64,000 nt of DNA from Chloroflexaceae bacterium (GTDB lineage Bacteria > Chloroflexota > Chloroflexia > Chloroflexales > Chloroflexaceae): the NCBI GenBank assembly GCA_025057155.1, contig JANWYD010000019.1:42644-106643 (forward strand). Direction: 5' to 3'. Within the stretch, counting starts at the first letter, position 1. Each line of letters begins with the position of its first letter. Below, piece by piece: positions 58,851 through 64,000 of this stretch. The notes below the pieces were generated by a model, which saw only the letters and a list, made by a program, of their open reading frames with translations, was not told where the DNA came from and did no database searches. Made by a program: the position numbers and the translations under genes.

Positions 58851-58887
58851 ATGGCGCCCACATCATAGCAGGTTTGATCTTCGCTCC

Positions 58888-60144
58888 CTACGGCGCGCTC
58901 TGCCCCTCGATGCCTTCAAGCAACTGCTCGGTATACCAGATAGTCTTATCATCGGCCACCTGCCCCGCGGGCACGAACACCGTCCCATCCTGATAGTTGA
59001 GCGGACCGGTAAAGAGGTTCAGACTGCCGTCGGCCAGTTTTCCGATAAACTCGTCCAGGATCCCCGCGTTCTCCGCTGTGAGCGCCGGCCCTTTCACAAA
59101 GCCGACCATGCTCGTCTCGGGATTATTGATGTCGCTCCAGTCGGGGCCGATCCACTCCCACTGCGGCGTAAACTTGCCCGCCCGCGCGTCGGCGATAATC
59201 TCGGCGTAGCGCGGCCCCCAGTTAAAGAAAGGCACCCCCAGACAGACCGCCTCGCCCTGGGCGCAGGCCTCGCGATAGTCATAGGGCACCGCCCAGACCT
59301 TCTTGCCCGCCTGCGACGCCTTGTTGGCCTCGACGATCCCTTCGGTGGTGTCAATGCCCGAAATAATCACATCGTAGCCCTCATTAATGAAATCGGTGGC
59401 GACCTTGGTGGGGTCGAGCGTCACACCGGGAATGTTGAACCAGAAGCCGATCCACGTCACCTTGAAGGCCAGGCTATCTGCAGGCTTGCCGCGGTAGGTT
59501 TCCCAGCAATATTTTGCTCCCAAATAGGCCGAATTGACCAGCCGGCGCGTCTCCGGGTCGATCAGGGGGCCGAGGTAGGCGATTTTGCCCGCCTCACTCT
59601 GCAGTGCGGCGGCGCAGCCGGCGATCATCTTGCCGTATTCCATCCGGCCCATCAGGTTTGTCACATTGGGCGGGGCGACGCCGCGCAGCACCGCATCGCC
59701 TGAAGCATGCAGAAAATAAACGTCCGGATGCGCTGCGGCGGCTGTGTTCGTTCCATCGGCGAATTCAGCCGAGTTGGTAATGATGAACTTTGCTCCCTGG
59801 CTGATCAGCTCTTCGATCGCCTGTTCCACTTTAACATTCGGGCGGTCGGCCGGGTTCACCTTGTCAATGTAGACCAGGCGCGTGCCCGGAACCTTCGTCT
59901 CAACGTATCTGGCGCCCTCAAAGTGGGCCTGGTTCCAGCCGCCGTCGTTAATCGGGCCAACCAGCACCATCCCGAAGACATATTCCTCGGCGGCGGGGGC
60001 CGCGGTGGGCTGTGGAGCGGCGGGCGCCGTGGCGGGTTCGGCGGCGGGGGCCGTAGTGGGCTGAGCGGCGGGCGCCTGGCCGCACGCCGCCAGGAGAGCA
60101 ACGGCAAACAGCAGCGCAAGCCGACGGTGGAGAGACAGTCGCAT
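58888..60144 (-). CDS. BMP family ABC transporter substrate-binding lipoprotein
   Basis: The 418-residue protein has a lipoprotein signal (RLSLHRRLALLFAVALLAAC with lipidated Cys21), a Pro/Ala/Thr linker and a periplasmic-binding domain of the BMP/PnrA type: MVLVGPINDGGWNQAHFEGA, IEELISQGAKFIITNSAEFA and YDVIISGIDTTEGIVEANKA. Bmp/PnrA-like proteins bind purine nucleosides, but the pocket cannot be read with certainty here. The ATG at 60144 has GGAGG seven bases upstream. It is the first gene of the importer operon, with a consensus promoter. Confidence 0.93.
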   Translation of the reverse strand: MRLSLHRRLALLFAVALLAACGQAPAAQPTTAPAAEPATAPAAPQPTAAPAAEEYVFGMVLVGPINDGGWNQAHFEGARYVETKVPGTRLVYIDKVNPADRPNVKVEQAIEELISQGAKFIITNSAEFADGTNTAAAAHPDVYFLHASGDAVLRGVAPPNVTNLMGRMEYGKMIAGCAAALQSEAGKIAYLGPLIDPETRRLVNSAYLGAKYCWETYRGKPADSLAFKVTWIGFWFNIPGVTLDPTKVATDFINEGYDVIISGIDTTEGIVEANKASQAGKKVWAVPYDYREACAQGEAVCLGVPFFNWGPRYAEIIADARAGKFTPQWEWIGPDWSDINNPETSMVGFVKGPALTAENAGILDEFIGKLADGSLNLFTGPLNYQDGTVFVPAGQVADDKTIWYTEQLLEGIEGQSAP

Positions 60145-60298
60145 AGCATTCCTCCTCAAGGTATCTGCAGCCAGAGCAGCACAAAGCGCGAACAACGGCT
60201 TCCGTTGCCGCTATTCGCGCCGAAACAACCCTCGACGCGCGGCGCTACGGAGGGGGCCTCGTGCCCCGCGGTAGCGACGCCGCTGCGTTTCTTAATTT

Positions 60299-60310
60299 CA
60301 GGTTAACCTG
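60299..60310. promoter_or_regulatory. Palindrome at the transcription start of the importer operon
   Basis: CAGGTTAACCTG is a perfect 12-bp palindrome that lies just downstream of the predicted +1 near 60313, where a repressor could block transcription. Confidence 0.5.
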
Positions 60311-60319
60311 GCGACGCGG

Positions 60320-60348
60320 AGTATACTCGATTGCCTGAAGGGTGTCAA
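60320..60348 (-). promoter_or_regulatory. Consensus promoter (TTGACA-17-TATACT) of the BMP importer operon
   Basis: On the minus strand TTGACA (60348-60343) and TATACT (60325-60320) are 17 bases apart. The leader of about 170 nt contains a hairpin GCGCGAA/TTCGCGC with inner stem CAACGG/CCGTTG, and CGCTAC/GTAGCG further upstream. The 322-bp gap between the genes at 60144 and 60467 holds these elements and no gene. Confidence 0.85.
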
Positions 60349-60466
60349 ACGTGCGGCCAGCGTTCCTGTTCAGGCCCACCGCAGGGGATGCAGAGGATGG
60401 GGATGGAGAGAAGCGCTGCGCCCCTCCGCACCCTCTGCGGTGAGGACGGGTGTCGCTATGACCCGA

Positions 60467-62404
60467 TCATCTCTTTTCGGCCGTGCCGCGCTCGCTATTC
60501 TCCATCAAGGCCAGTTGGCGCGCGACCTCCTCGATCGCCACGCGCTGTTTGCGATAGAAATCCGACTCGCTCATCGCCAGGCGATTGGCTACATCGCGCA
60601 CCGTCTTCCGTTGGAGGAAACGTCCTTCAAGCAGGTTATAGAGCAGCCACTCCTGAGCGGAAGGATCGAGTTGATCGTCAGGGCGCAGATTATTAATTGC
60701 CTGGCGCAGCACCATCTGTAACGCGCGGGTCGGGCTGCCGCCCTGGCTCTGCAGCAACCGGCGCACCGAGCGCATTTCCAGGAGCGGGCTTTCGGCCAGT
60801 TTCGGCCCGCCCCAGAACTGGGTGAGCGCTTCCTTCACCAGTTGCGGGAACTCCGGTTGCATGACGATGTCACCATCAATCTCGGCGAGCGTCTCCGGCG
60901 TAGCCTGTTCCAGCCGGCTTGCCAGTTGCTGCAGCGACTGCATCTCCGGGCCGAGTCCTCGCAGTGTATCGAAGATCCGCTGTTGCATCTGCACCGTTGA
61001 GAGGGCCAGTTCCATCTGGTGCGCCAGCACGCTGATCAACTGGCGCGTCTCGGCGGGCAGGGCGCTGTCGCGCCGGAGCAGTTCGGGCGGCGCGGCCACC
61101 CCCAGCGCCCCGAGGAATTGCCCGTCGGGGCTGTGCAGGGGCAGCAGGCAGAAGCCGCCGCATGCCAGGAACGCATCGGTATTAAACAGCCCATTGCGCG
61201 ATTGGGCCGGCAACTGCTCCAGTTGCGGCACCAGTTCGCTCAACGGATACTCGGCCACGAAGCGCTTCACCTGGTTCCGCGGCCCGCACACCGCGCGGAC
61301 GGTATAGCCGCCGTCCCCCGGCGCAATGACAAAGCCCGTCTCCACCTTCAACGCCCCACAGACGGCCACGAGAGCGTTTTCGAGCAGGGTGCGCAGATCG
61401 GCGCGGGTGAACGTGCTGCGTGGCAGGTTCCGCAGGTAGTTGATCTCTTCGTGATCCTGCATGTACACCAGCGCGTCCAGGTACGGTTTGACCCGGTTGA
61501 CGAACAGCGGCATCAGCACCGTCATCAGCATCACCCCGAAGGTGAGCAGCGTATCCTTGGGCAGCCCGAGCAGCCGCTCGAGGAACGGCACTGCCTGCAT
61601 AAAGAGGATAATGGTCACGCCAATGAACGGGCCGTAGAGCCACCAGCGCAGAAAATCCTGCTTGATCAGCCGATCGGGAAGCAGCACCCCCTGGAAGGCC
61701 ACGCTGTAGGTCATCACCGTAAGCATCACGATCACGACGAGACTGGCCAGCGCCTGCAGCACCAGAATGGCGCTTACCGGCGCGACGTTCGGCGCGGCGA
61801 TGACCAGAAAGGGAAACACGCCGATCCCCGGCGCCGCGAAGGTGGCCCCCAGGTACGTCAGACGGCGGCGCTGCGTGAAGGTCAGCGCCTGCTGCTGCGA
61901 CTGGATGATCGCTCCCAGAGCTGTTGCCGCTCCGGTAAGGAAAAACAGACTGTACACCCAGAACAGAGGGCCAGGCTGGAACTGGGCAATCGGTCCGCTT
62001 GGCAGCCCGCCGCGCACCACCAGGTCGGTGCCGAGGGCCACCAGCGCGAAGAAACCGGCGCTGCCTACATAGGCCGCATAGACCAGCCAGCGGTAGCGTT
62101 GCGCCAGACTGCGCTGGTTGCCAAGCGCGAGCAACCCGTTGGCGAGATGAATATAACCGGCCGGCACCACTGCAATTCCCAGCCACTGCACCCGACCCAG
62201 GACATCCATCGTGCTCGGGCGATCAGTGCGTGCCAGGAGCAGGTCGCCCCCGTACACGATAACTACTCCGGCCAGCAGGACCACCAGGGCGCGGGCGATA
62301 TCGTTGCGCCGGTTCTGCATCACGATGTACGCCAGCAGCGAGAAGGTCACAATCAGCACGGCTGCCGAAAGCAGTTGGTTGAGTTGCTCTAAAATCGCTA
62401 CCAT
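60467..62404 (-). CDS. 7TM sensor with GAF domain and C-terminal helical HTH-like module
   Basis: The 645-residue protein has seven or more N-terminal membrane segments like the 7TM region of histidine kinases (LLAYIVMQNRRNDIARALVV, WLGIAVVPAGYIHLANGLLA), then a GAF domain (~360-480; LRTLLENALVAVCGALKVET, CLLPLHSPDGQFLGALGVAA). The last ~150 residues are helical (FPQLVKEALTQFWGGPKLAE) and end with TVRDVANRLAMSESDFYRKQ, which reads like an HTH for DNA binding. No kinase motifs are present. It could be a membrane-bound one-component regulator. ATG 62404 is used. The divergent gene is pgsA. Confidence 0.72.
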   Translation of the reverse strand: MVAILEQLNQLLSAAVLIVTFSLLAYIVMQNRRNDIARALVVLLAGVVIVYGGDLLLARTDRPSTMDVLGRVQWLGIAVVPAGYIHLANGLLALGNQRSLAQRYRWLVYAAYVGSAGFFALVALGTDLVVRGGLPSGPIAQFQPGPLFWVYSLFFLTGAATALGAIIQSQQQALTFTQRRRLTYLGATFAAPGIGVFPFLVIAAPNVAPVSAILVLQALASLVVIVMLTVMTYSVAFQGVLLPDRLIKQDFLRWWLYGPFIGVTIILFMQAVPFLERLLGLPKDTLLTFGVMLMTVLMPLFVNRVKPYLDALVYMQDHEEINYLRNLPRSTFTRADLRTLLENALVAVCGALKVETGFVIAPGDGGYTVRAVCGPRNQVKRFVAEYPLSELVPQLEQLPAQSRNGLFNTDAFLACGGFCLLPLHSPDGQFLGALGVAAPPELLRRDSALPAETRQLISVLAHQMELALSTVQMQQRIFDTLRGLGPEMQSLQQLASRLEQATPETLAEIDGDIVMQPEFPQLVKEALTQFWGGPKLAESPLLEMRSVRRLLQSQGGSPTRALQMVLRQAINNLRPDDQLDPSAQEWLLYNLLEGRFLQRKTVRDVANRLAMSESDFYRKQRVAIEEVARQLALMENSERGTAEKR

Positions 62405-62608
62405 AGCTACCGCGTGATCCGCCACCTAATTCAGCGATGGATACTAGAAAGAAACCCTGTTGATACGGCCACACAATGGTAACCGCTCGCAGGGTTGCAG
62501 CGAAAGCGCTTGCGTTAGACAGGTGTCAGGAGCTCCTGGCCGGCGGGCGCCAGAAAGTTTTCGTGCGCCTGCCAGAGCCTTATTGCAGGGCAAGGCAACG
62601 TCTTACCG

Positions 62609-62617
62609 ATTATACCA
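62609..62617 (-). promoter_or_regulatory. Extended -10 promoter for the 7TM-GAF regulator gene
   Basis: On the minus strand TGGTATAAT lies 205 bp upstream of the ATG at 62404. It faces the pgsA promoter only 45 bp away, so the two divergent promoters may compete. The 343-bp region between the genes holds both promoters and no gene. Confidence 0.5.
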
Positions 62618-62655
62618 CACGCCAGTTTCAGGCTTAAGAGCGCCCTGGAACTCTG

Positions 62656-62664
62656 TGTTATAAT
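62656..62664 (+). promoter_or_regulatory. Extended -10 promoter for pgsA
   Basis: TGTTATAAT (TGn plus TATAAT) lies 84 bp upstream of the ATG at 62748; TTAAGA at 62634-62639 is a poor -35. Confidence 0.55.
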
Positions 62665-62747
62665 CCCCGCGAGGCGTGGTTCAGACGTGAACGAGAGAGG
62701 TTGGGAGGGCCAGGTCCCGCAGAAACCCTTCTCTCAAATTGTCCATT

Positions 62748-63371
62748 ATGAGCGCCCGCAGTGTTCCCAATCTCCTTGGCCTGTTCCGCATCATCACCAC
62801 TCCTCTCCTGGTGTGGTTGATCCTGCTGGAGCAGCCGGGGGGGTATCTGTGGGCCGTACTCCTGTTGATCGTCATGGCGCTGAGCGACATGGCCGACGGC
62901 AGGATCGCGCGTCGCCTGAAAGTCGTGTCGCCGCTGGGCATCTTTCTTGATACTATCAGCGACAAAATTTTCATCAGCGGCGCCCTGCTTCCCATGGTAG
63001 AGATTGGCCTGATTTCAAGCTGGGTCGCCTTTGTGATCATCGTGCGCGAATTCATCGTCTCGGGGTTACGCTCATTTGCGGCTGCCGAGGGCCGGGTGAT
63101 ATCTGCGGGGCAGTTGGGCAAGCAGAAGCTGGTCATCCAGGTTGTTGCCGTGGTCTGGTGCCTGCTGGCAGCGAACGCGGCCCGGGGCGGGCTGATGGGC
63201 GCGCTCGGCGGAGGGGCGCTGCTGGGGCTGCTCCAACTCTGGTGGCTCGCGATGGCGCTGGCGGTCCTCTGGACCCTCGGATCGGGCATCGAGTATCTGT
63301 GGAAAGCCTGGCCCCTGCTGCGCGAGAGCTGGGCGCCACGTCCTCTGACCGACTTCCCGCCATCGGAGTGA
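62748..63371 (+). CDS. pgsA: CDP-alcohol phosphatidyltransferase (phosphatidylglycerophosphate synthase)
   Basis: The 207-residue protein has the CDP-alcohol phosphatidyltransferase motif D-x2-DG-x2-AR-x8-G-x3-D-x3-D at Asp47, Asp50-Gly51, Ala54-Arg55, Gly64, Asp68 and Asp72. NLLGLFRIITTPLLVWLILL is the amphipathic/first helix of PgsA proteins, with about five more membrane helices. It makes phosphatidylglycerophosphate from CDP-diacylglycerol and glycerol 3-phosphate. The ATG at 62748 is used; TTG 62739 would add three residues. No strong Shine-Dalgarno sequence is visible. It converges on the rRNA operon. Confidence 0.9.
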   Translation: MSARSVPNLLGLFRIITTPLLVWLILLEQPGGYLWAVLLLIVMALSDMADGRIARRLKVVSPLGIFLDTISDKIFISGALLPMVEIGLISSWVAFVIIVREFIVSGLRSFAAAEGRVISAGQLGKQKLVIQVVAVVWCLLAANAARGGLMGALGGGALLGLLQLWWLAMALAVLWTLGSGIEYLWKAWPLLRESWAPRPLTDFPPSE

Positions 63372-63446
63372 TACTCGAAGGGGCTTCGGACGCCTTTCGG
63401 GAACCTCTGGGCGGGCCGGGTCTCCCAGACATTAGCCAGACGAAGA

Positions 63447-63476
63447 ACGCCGCGCACTCTTCAGGGTGCGCGGCGT
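63447..63476 (-). terminator. Terminator hairpin of the rRNA operon
   Basis: ACGCCGCGCAC (63447-63457) and GTGCGCGGCGT (63466-63476) form a perfect 11-bp stem with an 8-nt loop. On the minus strand it is followed by TCTTCGTC, a weak pyrimidine run. It lies about 18 bp after the 5S gene. Confidence 0.75.
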
Positions 63477-63493
63477 GTCAATTACTTATAGAA

Positions 63494-63607
63494 GGGTGCA
63501 TGGACCTACGTTCCCAGGGTTTAAACCCCAGTATCATCGGCGCTGCGGCGTTTCACGACCCGGTTCGGGATGGGACGGGGTGGGTCCACCGCGCTCAACA
63601 CACACCC
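63494..63607 (-). rRNA. rrf: 5S ribosomal RNA
   Basis: On the minus strand the sequence contains GTGGACCCACCCCGTCCCAT, then CCCGAACCGGGTCGTGAAAC, GCCGCAGCGCCGATGATACT and GGGTTTAAACCCTGGGAACG, the conserved helices and loops of bacterial 5S rRNA. The first nine bases (GGGTGTGTG) pair with the last nine, forming helix I and setting the ends. The length of about 114 nt is normal. It lies downstream of the 23S gene with a ~90-nt spacer that carries no tRNA. Confidence 0.93.
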
Positions 63608-63699
63608 GTGGCATAGAGCAGTTGCCCTGCCCTACCAACTGACGCGCATAGTTGACGTAATAAGAACCTCGCGGTGACCCGCCACTCGAGGCAGGGGAG

Positions 63700-64000
63700 G
63701 GAAGCCCTCGACTATGCGCACGCCTGACCTGCACGTGTCGCCACGCGTCCAGTGGGCGCCGCTTAACCCAGTCATCTCCTGGGAGTCTTACCTGGCTAGA
63801 CCAGCGAGAGCACTCATCTTGAGGCGCAGTTCCCACTTAGATGCTTTCAGCGGTTCTTGCTTCCGGACATAGCTACGGAGCCTGCGGGCCGCCCCACAAC
63901 TCCTCCACCAGCGGTCCGTCCAGCCCGGTCCTCTCGTACTAGGGCCAGCCCCTCGCAATGCTCTAGGCGCTCAGAGCGGATAGAGACCGAACTGTCTCAC
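63700..64000 (-). rRNA. rrl: 23S ribosomal RNA, 3' end (partial)
   Basis: On the minus strand the window edge begins within 23S rRNA. GTGAGACAGTTCGGTCTCTA, CTAGTACGAGAGGACCGG (the sarcin-ricin loop region) and GAACCGCTGAAAGCATCTAA are hallmark sequences of the 3' domain. The 3' end is set at about 63700 from the terminal GTCGAGGGCTTC stretch and is approximate. The gene continues beyond position 64000. Confidence 0.95.

Noticed and set aside
63608..63699. A tRNA gene in the 23S-5S spacer
   Set aside because: The spacer is about 90 nt and shows no T-loop GGTTCGAAT-like sequence or acceptor-stem pairing.

Overview
This is a high-GC, gene-dense chromosomal window that looks like a member of the phylum Chloroflexota, class Chloroflexia, probably a filamentous anoxygenic phototroph of the Roseiflexus/Chloroflexus type. 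The reasons are a PucC/LhaA-type light-harvesting assembly transporter, menaquinone methylation, DUF4058 and DUF4230 proteins, and a 7TM-GAF sensor with a C-terminal region of a kind I recall from Chloroflexota. Intergenic repeat families add to this picture. No sequence search was possible, so the placement is inference.

Layout. 1-5 kb: 3' end of an M16 protease gene, a small unknown gene, a response regulator, a DUF4230 membrane protein, menG/ubiE and a second methyltransferase. 5-12 kb: a minus-strand run of a flippase-like membrane protein, a polyprenol-phosphate sugar synthase-like GT2 and two very large membrane glycosyltransferases, which fit lipid-linked sugar transfer outside the membrane. 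12-16 kb: a HEAT/SH3 protein, coaBC and a YihY-type membrane protein. 16-18.6 kb: a plus-strand pair of unlike ATP-grasp ligases. 18.8-26 kb (minus): Yip1-like protein, GT87/39-like glycosyltransferase, arginine-decarboxylase-like enzyme, then a phosphoglycosyl transferase with a GT2. Between the decarboxylase and the phosphoglycosyl transferase lies a compact unexplained transcription unit: consensus promoter, roughly 190-nt leader, 34-codon ORF with a Shine-Dalgarno sequence, and an intrinsic terminator.

26-39 kb (mostly plus): DUF4058, a KAS III-like enzyme, an acyl-CoA ligase translationally coupled to an alpha/beta hydrolase, a secreted hydrolase, a MerR-like regulator in an apparent operon with pucC, an isolated hydrolase, a cell-wall peptidase with a degenerate amidase-fold N-terminus, and a 3-hydroxyacyl-CoA dehydrogenase-type SDR.

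39-53 kb (minus): one long exopolysaccharide operon read from a consensus promoter near 52.98 kb: BY-kinase/chain-length protein, Wzy-like polymerase, MurJ/Wzx-like flippase, lipoprotein, GT4, FemAB/GNAT-like protein, phosphoglycosyl transferase, WbqC-like protein, PIG-L deacetylase, DegT aminotransferase and a membrane-anchored epimerase. Together these could make, modify, flip and polymerise an amino-sugar-containing polymer.

53-64 kb: GlgA-type glycogen synthase and OsmC (plus); a BMP-type nucleoside ABC importer operon (minus) with its own consensus promoter and a strong hairpin after the binding-protein gene; a 7TM-GAF regulator; pgsA; and the 3' end of an rRNA operon (23S-5S-terminator, minus strand).

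Intergenic DNA carries at least three dispersed repeat families: a ~100-150 bp MITE-like palindrome, a ~60-85 bp palindrome, and a ~45 bp AATCCAAAATCC-type element that lies at gene 3' ends. Long antisense ORFs are common because of the GC content and were left out. I saw no tRNA, CRISPR array, transposase or prophage gene.
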